Positions 26,554 through 36,907 of a stretch of 64,000 bases of DNA are shown here, in pieces. The stretch is taken from NCBI GenBank assembly GCA_003600225.1, contig QZFT01000019.1, positions 78,615-142,614 of the forward strand, written 5' to 3'. The notes under the pieces are model-generated. The model did no database searches. It saw nothing but the letters and a program-made list of their open reading frames with translations, and was not told the DNA's origin. Each line of letters begins with the position of its first letter. The stretch's first letter is position 1. The stretch comes from Pseudonocardiaceae bacterium YIM PH 21723. GTDB taxonomy: Bacteria > Actinomycetota > Actinomycetes > Mycobacteriales > Pseudonocardiaceae. Both the position numbers and the translations under genes were made by a program.

Positions 26554-27005
26554 TGACAAGCGTGCTCTCCCCGGTCTCCGGCACCGTACTTCCCCTGTCC
26601 GAGGTGCCGGACCCGGTTTTCGCCCAGGCCATGGTGGGCCCTGGTGTCGCGCTCAAGCCGGTCGGTGGATCCGCGGACGTCATCGCCCCGATCGCCGGAG
26701 TCATCGTCACGCTGCATCCGCACGCCTTCGTGATCGCGGGGGAGAGCGGCACGGCGGTGCTGGTGCACCTGGGAATCGACACGGTGCAGCGTCAGGGCGA
26801 GGGCTTCGCCCTGCACGTGGCCAAGGGTGACACCGTCACCGCCGGCCAGTCCGTCGTCACCTGGGACCCGACCGAGATCGAGGCGGTCGGCTTCTCGTCG
26901 GTCTGCCCGGTCATCGTGCTGGAGGCGACCGAGGACCAGCTCGCCGACCTGGTGGTCGGCTCGGACGTGACCGCGGGCGACCCGCTGTTCACGCACCAGA
27001 GCTGA
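26553..27005 (+). CDS. PTS EIIA component (Crr/IIA-Glc type)
   Basis: The 150-residue EIIA has the two active-site histidines at about residues 57 (TLHPHAFVI) and 72 (VLVHLGIDTV), spaced as in IIA-Glc, plus KGDTVTAGQ. It takes phosphate from HPr and gives it to EIIB. The start overlaps the EIIB stop by one base. With EIIB, EIIC and HPr this gives every PTS part except enzyme I. A hairpin follows about 65 nt downstream. Confidence 0.94.
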   Translation: MTSVLSPVSGTVLPLSEVPDPVFAQAMVGPGVALKPVGGSADVIAPIAGVIVTLHPHAFVIAGESGTAVLVHLGIDTVQRQGEGFALHVAKGDTVTAGQSVVTWDPTEIEAVGFSSVCPVIVLEATEDQLADLVVGSDVTAGDPLFTHQS

Positions 27006-27069
27006 GGTCGGTCGTCGGGGTCGACGAGCACCGGCGCCCCTCGCCGGAGCTCGTCCTCCGCCCGTGGCT

Positions 27070-27117
27070 CCGAAGTTGACGATGTTCGCGGCGAAGCCCG
27101 GACATCGTCGACTTCGG
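27070..27117. terminator. Hairpin of the CCGAAGTTG family after EIIA
   Basis: CCGAAGTTGACGATGT (27070-27085) pairs with ACATCGTCGACTTCGG (27102-27117) with one wobble. Close relatives of this hairpin lie at 31.6 and 52.5 kb. Confidence 0.8.
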
Positions 27118-27215
27118 GACTGTGCTTCACTCACATGTGCGAATTGGTTGCTGCGAGATGCGCCTTAGCCTCATCTGGCTTGAGCCGGTGACGGTGACCG
27201 GCGCAGAGTCGCGGC

Positions 27216-27836
27216 ATGCAACTCACCCCGCTTCTCCTCCCGCTCGCCGGCCTCCCCGCCGGATGGTCCCTCCGGCTGCTGCTCGGCCGCCTGCGCCGTG
27301 GCGTGGCGATACCGCCCGGCTGGTGTGAGGTCGCCGTACCCCTGTTGTGGTCGATCAGCACCGCGCTGAGTTACACCGGGGCGCTGCCCCGCGCCGGCTT
27401 GCCGTTGTGCCTGGTCGTCGGCTGGCTGCTGGTCGCGTTCAGCTGCACCGATCTGCTCGCCGGCCGATTGCCGAACGCGTTGACCCTGCCCGCCGTACCG
27501 CTGGTCGCCGCCGTGCTGTGGACGGCCGGCTCCGCGACACTCACCCGTGCACTGCTCGCGGGCGCCGCCCTGTTCACCACGTATGCGGTGGCGCACGCCA
27601 TGTCCAGGTCCGGGCTCGGTGCCGGCGATGTGAAGCTCGCGCCTTCAGCCGGTATGGCGCTGGGCGCGATGTCCTGGCCCGCCGTCGCTCTCGGGGCGTT
27701 CGGGGGCCTGGCACTCACCGCCTTGTTCGGCCTCTGGTGGCGGCGGACCGGCCGGGCCATTCCGCACGGCCCGCCCTTACTGGCGGCCGTCTGGCTGGTG
27801 GCCGACTGCCCCCGGCTGGTCACCGTCCTGACATAG
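27216..27836 (+). CDS. Prepilin peptidase, A24 family (short form)
   Basis: The 206-residue protein has about six membrane helices and the two aspartates of aspartic prepilin peptidases: CTDLLAGRLPN near residue 72 and GLGAGDVKLA near residue 132. It lacks the N-terminal methylase domain of PilD, like many actinobacterial and TadV-type enzymes. It would process Flp or type IV pilins, none of which are in view. It sits between aroE and aroC, its conserved actinobacterial position, 52 nt before aroC. Confidence 0.88.
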   Translation: MQLTPLLLPLAGLPAGWSLRLLLGRLRRGVAIPPGWCEVAVPLLWSISTALSYTGALPRAGLPLCLVVGWLLVAFSCTDLLAGRLPNALTLPAVPLVAAVLWTAGSATLTRALLAGAALFTTYAVAHAMSRSGLGAGDVKLAPSAGMALGAMSWPAVALGAFGGLALTALFGLWWRRTGRAIPHGPPLLAAVWLVADCPRLVTVLT

Positions 27837-27887
27837 TCCCTGGATATTCGTGTGACCCGCTGAGCCCGGCATGAAAGGATAAGCGAC

Positions 27888-29081
27888 GTGCTGCGTTGGA
27901 TAACCGCTGGAGAATCGCACGGACCCGCTCTCACCGCTGTGCTCGAGGGCATGGTGGCCGGAGTAGAGATCACCTCGAAGGAGGTGGCCGCCCAACTCGC
28001 CCGGCGACGGCTCGGCTACGGCCGGGGTGCCCGGATGAAGTTCGAGGCCGACGAGGTCACCTTCCTGGGCGGAATCCGCCATGGGCTGACCCTGGGCGGT
28101 CCGATCGCGATCCAGGTCGGCAATACGGAATGGCCCAAGTGGGAAAAGGTCATGGCGACCGACCCGGTGCCCGCTGAGGAACTGGCGGACCTGGCCCGCA
28201 ACGCGCCGCTGACCCGGCCCCGCCCGGGGCACGCCGACCTGGCGGGCATGCAGAAATACGGCTTCGAGGACGCCCGCCCGGTGCTGGAGCGGGCCAGTGC
28301 CCGGGAGACCGCCGCTCGTACGGCGCTCGGCACCGTGGCGATGAACTTCCTGCGTCAGGCGCTCGGTGTCGAGGTGATCAGCCACGTCGTCGGCCTGGGT
28401 GAGGCCACGGCTCCGGACGGCACGTTGCCGCTGCCGACCGACCTGGACCGGATCGACGCGAGCCCGGTACGGGCCCTGGACGAGGAGACCACGGCGGCCA
28501 TGGTGGCCGAGGTGGACGCCGCGCACCGCGACGGCGACACGCTGGGTGGCGTGGTCGAGGTCGTCGTGCACGGCCTGCCGCCGGGTCTGGGCACCTTCGT
28601 GCACTGGGACCGCAGGCTGGACGCCAGGCTGGCGGCCGCGCTGATGGGCATCCAGGCGATCAAGGGCGTCGAGGTCGGCGACGGCTTCGAGACCGCGCGT
28701 CGCCGGGGCAGCAAGGCGCATGACGAGATCGACCGCGGCACCGGTATGACCGGGGTGAACCGCCGGTCCAACCGGGCGGGTGGCATCGAGGGCGGCATGA
28801 CCAACGGCGAGCCACTGCGCGTGCGCGCCGCCATGAAGCCCATCTCCACGGTGCCCAGGGCGCTGGCCACGGTGGACATCACCACCGGTGAGGCCACGGT
28901 CGCGCACCACCAGCGGTCGGACGTCTGTGCCGTGCCCGCCGCCGGTGTGGTCGCCGAGCACATGGTGGCGCTGGTGCTGGCCGAGGCCGTGCTGGAGAAG
29001 TTCGGTGGCGACAGCATTGCCGAGACCAAGCGCAACGTCGACGCCTACATCGCCCACCTCCCGGCCCCACTGCCCAACTGA
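27888..29081 (+). CDS. aroC: Chorismate synthase
   Basis: Converts EPSP to chorismate using reduced FMN. The 397-residue protein carries the signature runs [15 protein letters not shown] at the N-terminus, the RPGHADLAG loop, [14 protein letters not shown] and [19 protein letters not shown], plus the C-terminal [16 protein letters not shown] 27888 follows GAAAGGAT. It opens the shikimate run aroC-VOC-aroK-aroB-aroQ. Confidence 0.97.
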   Translation: MLRWITAGESHGPALTAVLEGMVAGVEITSKEVAAQLARRRLGYGRGARMKFEADEVTFLGGIRHGLTLGGPIAIQVGNTEWPKWEKVMATDPVPAEELADLARNAPLTRPRPGHADLAGMQKYGFEDARPVLERASARETAARTALGTVAMNFLRQALGVEVISHVVGLGEATAPDGTLPLPTDLDRIDASPVRALDEETTAAMVAEVDAAHRDGDTLGGVVEVVVHGLPPGLGTFVHWDRRLDARLAAALMGIQAIKGVEVGDGFETARRRGSKAHDEIDRGTGMTGVNRRSNRAGGIEGGMTNGEPLRVRAAMKPISTVPRALATVDITTGEATVAHHQRSDVCAVPAAGVVAEHMVALVLAEAVLEKFGGDSIAETKRNVDAYIAHLPAPLPN

Positions 29082-29104
29082 GGTCACCGAGGAAAGGATC
29101 GCGG

Positions 29105-29500
29105 ATGTCGGTCGGCATCACCGGGATTCATCACCTGAAGATCCCGGTCAGCGATCTGGAGCAGAGCAGGGCCTGGTACGAGCGGGTCCTCGGCCTGCAC
29201 GTCCGGCAGGAGTTCTCCGATGGGGACGGCGTCGTACGCGGAGTCGCCGGAGACATCGGGGGCGTGCCGGTCGCGCTGCGGCAGAACCCGGCAACGGCGG
29301 CGGGGCTGAGCGGGTTCGACCCGATCTGCTTCGCCATCGCTGACCGGGCTGCCGCCGAGGGCTGGGTCGATCGACTGGACGATCTGGGTGTCGACCACTC
29401 GTCGGTCGGCCAGGGCTCACAGGGCTGGGTCGTACGGGTGCAGGATCCGGACGGCATCGAGATTCGCCTGTACAGCACGGACTCTCCGTACAGCGGGTAG
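29105..29500 (+). CDS. Glyoxalase/VOC superfamily protein
   Basis: A single-copy VOC domain of 131 residues with ITGIHHLKIPVSDLEQSRAW at the N-terminus and VQDPDGIEIRLY at the C-terminus. H and E metal ligands are present at the usual places. The function (small-molecule lyase, dioxygenase or resistance) is open. It stands between aroC and aroK with 23-nt and 22-nt gaps, an extra gene within an otherwise conserved shikimate operon. Confidence 0.88.
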   Translation: MSVGITGIHHLKIPVSDLEQSRAWYERVLGLHVRQEFSDGDGVVRGVAGDIGGVPVALRQNPATAAGLSGFDPICFAIADRAAAEGWVDRLDDLGVDHSSVGQGSQGWVVRVQDPDGIEIRLYSTDSPYSG

Positions 29501-29522
29501 TCGCGTGGATAAGGAACATGAC

Positions 29523-31581
<2,059 letters not shown>

Positions 31582-31585
31582 AGTT

Positions 31586-31638
31586 CCGAAGTTGGCGATG
31601 TTCGCGCGAGGAACGAGCCCGAACATCGCCAACTTCGG
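31586..31638. terminator. Perfect 19-bp hairpin of the CCGAAGTTG family after aroQ
   Basis: CCGAAGTTGGCGATGTTCG (31586-31604) is perfectly complementary to 31620-31638, with a 15-nt loop. It separates the convergent aroQ and TetR genes and shares its sequence with hairpins at 27.1 and 52.5 kb. Confidence 0.85.
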
Positions 31639-31651
31639 GCACACCGTGCGG

Positions 31652-32332
31652 TCAGAGGCGAGCCTGTAGGCCGTCGAGCAGGGCCTGTAGCCCGTAGTCG
31701 AAGGCCGTCCGGCGTGCGTCCGGGTTGTCCAGATCGGCGCCTGCGGCGAGCCGTGCCTGGAGCCGGGGGAACTGCCGGGCCACATCCTTGGCCCTGGCCA
31801 GCTCGTCGGCGAGCGCCCGATCAGGGTCCTCGCCTCGGCGACGGGCCTGGGAACGCCAGGTCGCGTCCGTGGCCTCACCCAGCACCGAACCGAACACGAA
31901 GGTGAACAGGGCGCTCAGCGCCCAGTCCTGGTCGGTGCCGGTGAACCCTGCCCGCTCGATGATCCCGTAGCCGTACTCCTGCCAGGCGGCCATGTTCGGG
32001 CCGTACAGGAAGTGTGTGCCGACGGCGGGCAGTACCCACGGGTGTTCGGTGAGCATCGCGTACATCGCGGTGGCGAGTTCGGTGGCCGCCGCTCGCCAGT
32101 CGGTGTCGACGGCCCTTGACCGGGGGATCTCGGACCAGACGTGTTCACCGGCCAAGGCGAGCAGGTCGTCCTTGTTCGGCACGTGCCAGTAGACGGCGGT
32201 GGCCGCCGATCCCAGGTGCTGGCCCAGTTTCCGCATGCTCAGGCCATCCGCCCCGTCCGCGTCCAGGAGCTCGATGGCGGCGGTGATGATCTGGTCCTTG
32301 GTCAGCGTCTCTCTCGGCACATCGCCGAGCAT
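31652..32332 (-). CDS. TetR-family repressor of the divergent MFS pump
   Basis: The helix-turn-helix spans about residues 10-55 (TKDQIITAAIELLD, MRKLGQHLGSAATAVYWHVPN), followed by a TetR-like ligand-binding domain of about 165 residues. ATG 32332 was chosen; ATG further upstream would run into the operators and GTG 32317 is an alternative. Three near-identical 19-bp operators fill the region to the divergent MFS gene, so it very probably represses both until a drug-like ligand binds. Confidence 0.9.
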   Translation of the reverse strand: MLGDVPRETLTKDQIITAAIELLDADGADGLSMRKLGQHLGSAATAVYWHVPNKDDLLALAGEHVWSEIPRSRAVDTDWRAAATELATAMYAMLTEHPWVLPAVGTHFLYGPNMAAWQEYGYGIIERAGFTGTDQDWALSALFTFVFGSVLGEATDATWRSQARRRGEDPDRALADELARAKDVARQFPRLQARLAAGADLDNPDARRTAFDYGLQALLDGLQARL

Positions 32333-32340
32333 AACCACCG

Positions 32341-32426
32341 ACTTGCACACTGTTCAAGTTGCTACTTGCACAGCGTTCAAGTCCTGCCCTACAGTCCCTG
32401 ACAACAGACTTGAACGGTGTGCAAGT
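32341..32426. promoter_or_regulatory. Three TetR operators between tetR and the MFS pump
   Basis: ACTTGCACACTGTTCAAGT (32341-32359), ACTTGCACAGCGTTCAAGT (32364-32382) and ACTTGAACGGTGTGCAAGT (32408-32426) fit one palindromic pattern, ACTTG-N9-CAAGT. The third is inverted relative to the others. The first two are next to the TetR start and the third ends just before the pump's ribosome site. Confidence 0.9.
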
Positions 32427-32439
32427 AGGGGAGAAGCAG

Positions 32440-34134
32440 ATGGAATCGGTTGTGGCGGGGGGCCATGCCGCTGACCTGGTCCCGGACCGGAAAGGCACGG
32501 ACCGGAACGACACGGGCGCACAGGGAGCGGAGGGGAGGGGATCGGGCCAGAACGGCGCGGTAACCGGTCATGGCTGGCTGACGCTGCTCGCGGTGGGCCT
32601 GGGGTCCATGGTCGTGCAGCTGGACAGCTCGATCGTGTCGATCGCCAACCCGGCGATCGCGCTGGACCTGGGCGCCGGACTCTCGCAGATCGGCTGGGTG
32701 ACCACCGCCTACATGCTGGTCCTGGCCGGACTGCTGATCCCGGCGGGTGCCATCGCCGACCGGATCGGGCATAAGAAGTCGTTCCTGCTCGGCGTCGGTG
32801 GCTTCTCGATCGCCTCCGTGCTCTGCGGCATGGCGGACTCGGTCGAGTTCCTGATCGGCGCGCGCATCCTGCAGGGTGTGTTCGCCGCGCTGCTGTCACC
32901 CGCCGGCCTCGCGGTGCTGCGCGCCGCGTTCCCGCCGGACAAGCTGGGCATGGCCTTCGGCATCTTCGGTTCTGTTTCCGCGATCTCCATCGCCGGCGGC
33001 CCGATCATCGGCGGCGTGCTGGTGCAGTACGCGAGCTGGCCGTGGGCGTTCTACATCAACCTGCCGGTGGGCATCGTCGCCGTGCTGGTCGGTGCGCTGG
33101 TGATCCGGGAGAGCGAGCGGGCGCCGGTGACCGGGCGTCTTGACGTGCTGGGCGCGGTGACCCTCACCGTGACCATGGTGCTGCTCATCGTGTCGATCAG
33201 CGGCGTGGCCACCTACGGCTGGTTCGCCATGCCGACCCTGGGACTATTCCTCGTCGGACTCGCGCTGCTGGCCGTCTTCGTGTTGATCGAGCGGCGGGCA
33301 TCCGACCCGATGGTGCCGCTTGAGTTGTTCCGCAACCGCACCTTCAGCGTCGGCGTGGTGCTGATGACGGTGATCACGCTGGCCTTCTTCGCGGTGCTGT
33401 TCTACCTGACCTTCTACCTGCAGGGCGTGCGCGGCTACACCCCGATCGAGGCCGCGGTGGCCATGCTGCCGATGACCCTGGTGTTCGCGGTGTCCGCGCC
33501 CCTGGCCGGCCTGCTGGCCACTAGGATCGGCCTGCGTGGCACGTTGGTGACCGGCTCGGTGCTGACCGTGGTCGCCCTGGGAATGCTGGTCCGCCTCGAT
33601 GCCGGTTCCGGCTTCTGGACCCTCGCGCCGGCGCTGGTGATTGTCGGATTCGGCATCGGATTTGTGTTCGTGCCCGCCATCGAGGCCATCGTGGGCAGCG
33701 CGCCGGTGGAACAGGCGGGCGCCGCCTCCGGCATTCAGGGGTCCACGAGCCAACTGGGCAGCACGTTCGGTGTGGCGATCTTCGGCAGCGTCATCGCCAC
33801 GGTGGTCTCCTCCCGGTTCGGCGGCGCGCTGACGGATGCCTTCGCCGGAAAGGTCCTGCCCCCCGGAGTGACCGTGGACCAGATCGCCGGCCAGTCGCAG
33901 GTGCGGCAATCCGTGGGGCTGGGTTTCTCCCCGGCCATGCGGGACGCGGTGGTAGAGACCTTGACCCGGTCGGGGCTCTCGGATGAGCAGGCCGGCCGGA
34001 TGGCCGCCACCGTGGCGGAGGCGGCGCATCGCACCTTCCTGGACGGCATGCACACCGTGTTCCTCTACGCGGCCGGAGTGGCCGTGGTCGCCGGGCTGAT
34101 CTCCCTGTTGGTCGGTAACGGAAAGAAATCGTAG
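32440..34134 (+). CDS. DHA2-family MFS drug efflux transporter (14 helices)
   Basis: The 564-residue pump has a polar N-terminal stretch of about 40 residues, then about 14 hydrophobic helices. LDSSIVSIANPAI in helix 1 matches the DHA2 D-motif, GAIADRIGHKKSFLLG is motif A, and GGPIIGGVL the antiporter motif C region. QacA/EmrB-like proton-driven export is expected. ATG 32440 follows GGGGAGA; the open frame upstream crosses the third operator. Expression is presumably induced when TetR releases. Confidence 0.92.
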   Translation: MESVVAGGHAADLVPDRKGTDRNDTGAQGAEGRGSGQNGAVTGHGWLTLLAVGLGSMVVQLDSSIVSIANPAIALDLGAGLSQIGWVTTAYMLVLAGLLIPAGAIADRIGHKKSFLLGVGGFSIASVLCGMADSVEFLIGARILQGVFAALLSPAGLAVLRAAFPPDKLGMAFGIFGSVSAISIAGGPIIGGVLVQYASWPWAFYINLPVGIVAVLVGALVIRESERAPVTGRLDVLGAVTLTVTMVLLIVSISGVATYGWFAMPTLGLFLVGLALLAVFVLIERRASDPMVPLELFRNRTFSVGVVLMTVITLAFFAVLFYLTFYLQGVRGYTPIEAAVAMLPMTLVFAVSAPLAGLLATRIGLRGTLVTGSVLTVVALGMLVRLDAGSGFWTLAPALVIVGFGIGFVFVPAIEAIVGSAPVEQAGAASGIQGSTSQLGSTFGVAIFGSVIATVVSSRFGGALTDAFAGKVLPPGVTVDQIAGQSQVRQSVGLGFSPAMRDAVVETLTRSGLSDEQAGRMAATVAEAAHRTFLDGMHTVFLYAAGVAVVAGLISLLVGNGKKS

Positions 34135-34142
34135 ATCTAACG

Positions 34143-34189
34143 AAACTCACGCGTGGGTGGCCGTAACCAAGCCACCCACGCGTGAGTTT
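34143..34189. terminator. Perfect 19-bp hairpin after the MFS gene
   Basis: AAACTCACGCGTGGGTGGC (34143-34161) is fully complementary to 34171-34189 with a 9-nt loop, 8 nt after the MFS stop. Confidence 0.85.
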
Positions 34190-34238
34190 GTCGTTGCGGC
34201 CGTGACTGTCTCCGCTTGCTGCCCCTGCGTTCACTAAT

Positions 34239-35753
34239 ATGAGTGAGCCCACGAATGGGGACATGGGCCGGAGCGGAAGGTCGCGACAAGTGGTCAGACC
34301 CTGGGTGGGCCTCAGTCTGCTGCTCACCGGCGTGACGCTGCTGGTCAGCGGGTGCAGCGGCGGCGCGAGCACGCTGGCCGAAGGTCTGCCGCCCGCCCCG
34401 GGCATCTCCCACGAGGGTCAGAAGCTGGTCACCGATCACGGCAGGCAGGGCGCTCAGGTGCTCGCCTCCGGCGGTCAGGCCGCGCCCTACAACTACGGAC
34501 CGGCCCTCATCGCCGACGGCGGCGGCTACCGCGCCTGGTGGTGCAGCCAGTTACCCGGCGCCGGGGCCGACGGGGACGACATCCTCAGCGCGGCGGGCCC
34601 GGCCCTGGACAAGCCCTTCGGCCCCGCGCAGCCGGTTTTCTCCGGCACCGGCACCGGATTCGACGCCATGCACACCTGCGACCCATCGGTGATCAAGGTG
34701 CGGGGCAGCTACTACCTCTACTACACCGGCGCCGCGGCCGATCATGACCACATCAACGGTATCGGGGTCGCGAGCAGCACCGATGGGGTGAGCTGGACCC
34801 GGCTCGCCGACAGCAAACCGATCCTCACCAGCTCCCGTGAGGTCAACCGGGCCAACACCTACGGCGCCGGGCAGCCCTCGGTGGTGTACCGGGACGGCTG
34901 GTTCTATCTGTTGTTCACCGACACCGCGGGCAAGGCGGCCGGCTGGGACGGCGCGGGCCAGTTCGTGGTCCGGGCCAAGGATCCGGCGTTCCGGCAGAAC
35001 TTCCAGGCCTGGGGCGACAAGGGCTTCACCGACGCCGACCCGGCCAAGGCCAGCCGCTCTCGGATGGTGGTCAACGCGTTCAGCGCCGACCTGATGTGGG
35101 TGGACGCCCTGGACGCGTGGGCGATCGCGCACGAGACCGCCGAGGGCACCACCGTCGGCTTCTGGTCGGTGGACTTCCAGCGCAGGCCTTTCCAGGACGT
35201 GCTGATCCCCGGGCAGTGGAAGGAAGGGCCCGGACTGGTCCGCCGGGCCGACGGGCACGCGCCCGCCAGCCTGACCGATCCGTGTGGCCGGGTGCCCCTG
35301 GACGTGGTCCGCGCCACCGTGCTGGGTGCCGCGCCCACCGACCTGCGCTGGTTCGGGATCGACGTCGTCGGCGCCAAGGGCTGCCTGGACGACAAGCGGG
35401 CCGCCGCGGTGCTGGACGGGCTGGCCATGCCCTCGGCCGACCGGACCATCGACCTGATCGCCTCCGGAACCCGGATGCGGGTGGAACGCCGTTCGGTGGC
35501 CCTGGCCCTGGGCAACGGTCTGCTCGGCGCCCCGGTCGACGCGGTGGCCGGATTGTCCCGGGGCGGGAACCTCAAGGCGGGTGCCCTGGCGGTACGCGCC
35601 CCGGACCGGCCGGTGGGCATCGTGCTGGAGGACGGGCACCTCTACGTGGTGGGCGATCCCCAGGTGGCCGAGCTCAACTCCTCGGGCATCCGGGAGGTCA
35701 CCCAGCACGAATGGGACAGCTACCCGCGCGGCACCGACTTGACCCGGCGCTGA
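34239..35753 (+). CDS. Secreted lipoprotein with glycosidase-like beta-propeller
   Basis: The 504-residue product has a signal with lipobox VSGC near residue 38. The first ~300 mature residues show repeats typical of five-bladed glycoside hydrolases of the GH43/GH32/GH130 type: TCDPSVIKVRGSYYLYYTG and YGAGQPSVVYRDGWFYLLFTD. The C-terminal ~180 residues are unrelated and unassigned. Catalytic acids cannot be assigned by eye, so it may be a sugar-binding or inactive homologue. ATG 34239 lacks a ribosome site and lies beside a TAATAT box; ATG 34263 after GGGGA is an alternative. The stop overlaps a convergent gene by 34 nt. Confidence 0.75.
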   Translation: MSEPTNGDMGRSGRSRQVVRPWVGLSLLLTGVTLLVSGCSGGASTLAEGLPPAPGISHEGQKLVTDHGRQGAQVLASGGQAAPYNYGPALIADGGGYRAWWCSQLPGAGADGDDILSAAGPALDKPFGPAQPVFSGTGTGFDAMHTCDPSVIKVRGSYYLYYTGAAADHDHINGIGVASSTDGVSWTRLADSKPILTSSREVNRANTYGAGQPSVVYRDGWFYLLFTDTAGKAAGWDGAGQFVVRAKDPAFRQNFQAWGDKGFTDADPAKASRSRMVVNAFSADLMWVDALDAWAIAHETAEGTTVGFWSVDFQRRPFQDVLIPGQWKEGPGLVRRADGHAPASLTDPCGRVPLDVVRATVLGAAPTDLRWFGIDVVGAKGCLDDKRAAAVLDGLAMPSADRTIDLIASGTRMRVERRSVALALGNGLLGAPVDAVAGLSRGGNLKAGALAVRAPDRPVGIVLEDGHLYVVGDPQVAELNSSGIREVTQHEWDSYPRGTDLTRR

Positions 35754-36184
35754 CGCAGTAGCTGGACGAACGCTCCCTGCGAGCGATCCCGGGGCGGCAG
35801 CAGGCCGCCGAGCGCCTGACCGGCGAAGGCGGGCAGGAACACCATCAACGCGGTGAACGAGGCGCCGCCGACCATGGCCGCCCACACCGCGTCCGTCCCC
35901 GTGTAGTCGATGAAGATCGCGGCGGCGATGACCCGCAGCAGCCCGGCGATCGGACCGGCGACCAGGCCGGCGATCAGCCAGGTGACCGCGCTCTGACTGG
36001 TCGTCCAGCCCCGGTCCCACCGGTCCAGCAGCCCCCAGCCGAGTGCGACCAGGATCAGGATCGCCAGGAAGATCGGCCCCGGCCAGGTGGTCTCCGGCCA
36101 GTCGGCCAGGATGAACGCCACCAGCACCTGGGCCAGCGCGTGCGCGCCGGCCATGGACAGCCCCCGGACGATCCAGTCTCGCAT
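35720..36184 (-). CDS. Small four-helix membrane protein, Rv2536-like (B-4DMT type)
   Basis: A 154-residue protein with four hydrophobic segments and a basic tail. It matches in size, orientation and place the conserved membrane protein found between aroD/aroQ and pepQ on the opposite strand in mycobacteria (Rv2536); relatives are called B-4DMT transporters. It is thus probably an old core gene, with accessory genes inserted on both sides of it. Substrate unknown. Confidence 0.75.
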   Translation of the reverse strand: MRDWIVRGLSMAGAHALAQVLVAFILADWPETTWPGPIFLAILILVALGWGLLDRWDRGWTTSQSAVTWLIAGLVAGPIAGLLRVIAAAIFIDYTGTDAVWAAMVGGASFTALMVFLPAFAGQALGGLLPPRDRSQGAFVQLLRQRRVKSVPRG

Positions 36185-36202
36185 GGCGGCCAGTGTAGAT
36201 GC

Positions 36203-36862
36203 CTACGCCGTTCGGACCCCGTCAGCGGCGAGTCGCACCGTCACGTAGCGCAGGAAGAACTGCGTCAGTGGCCCCATGGTGAACGCGATGATCACGGTGC
36301 CCACGCCCGCGGTCCCGCCCAGCAGCCAGCCGGTGGCCAGCACGGTCAGTTCGATCACGGTCCGGACCAGCCACACCGGCAGGCCGGTGAGCCGGACCGC
36401 TCCGGTCATCAGCCCGTCTCGTGGTCCGGAGCCGAACCGGGCGCCCAGGTAGACGGCACCGAAGAAGGTGATCATCAGGATGCCGAGTGTGAGGTAGCCG
36501 ATCTGCAGGAAGATCGTCTCCGGTTCGGGCAGCACGGTGAGCACGAGATCGGCGGAGAAGCCGATGAGCAGCACGTTCAGCACGGTGCCCAGGCCTGGGA
36601 GTTCGCGCAGCGGGATCCACAGCAGCAGCACCGCCAGCCCGATCAGGTTCGTCACCCAGCCGAAGCTGAGCCCGGTGCGCAACGAGATGCCCTCGGCCAG
36701 CACCGACCAGCTGGAGTTGCCCAGCAGACACCGGAGCTGGAACGCGAGGGAGGCGCCGTAGCCGATCAGGCCGGTGATCAGCAGCACCAGGCGGAGCAGC
36801 TTCTTCTCGGCACGTAACTGCTCGGTGGCGGACATTCTGCGCGCGATCAGGGAAGTCGTCAT
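36203..36862 (-). CDS. YczE/YitT-like membrane protein
   Basis: A 219-residue integral membrane protein with about five to six helices, starting LLRLVLLITGLIGYGASLAF and containing LRTGLSFGWVTNLIGLAVLL, as in the YczE family. Members are usually controlled by a divergent MocR-type regulator, as here. Function is unknown; transport is suspected. ATG 36862 was chosen because upstream codons belong to the divergent regulator region. Confidence 0.82.
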   Translation of the reverse strand: MTTSLIARRMSATEQLRAEKKLLRLVLLITGLIGYGASLAFQLRCLLGNSSWSVLAEGISLRTGLSFGWVTNLIGLAVLLLWIPLRELPGLGTVLNVLLIGFSADLVLTVLPEPETIFLQIGYLTLGILMITFFGAVYLGARFGSGPRDGLMTGAVRLTGLPVWLVRTVIELTVLATGWLLGGTAGVGTVIIAFTMGPLTQFFLRYVTVRLAADGVRTA

Positions 36863-36878
36863 GGGTTGATCGTCGGCC

Positions 36879-36907
36879 CATCTGGCATTGAATTCCATAG
36901 CCAGATG
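36879..36907. promoter_or_regulatory. Inverted repeat between yczE-like and MocR genes
   Basis: CATCTGGC (36879-36886) and GCCAGATG (36900-36907) form a perfect 8-bp dyad around a 13-nt AT-rich spacer, midway between the divergent starts. It is the obvious candidate operator for the MocR regulator. The right arm contains ATG 36905, which complicates the regulator's start choice. Confidence 0.6.
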
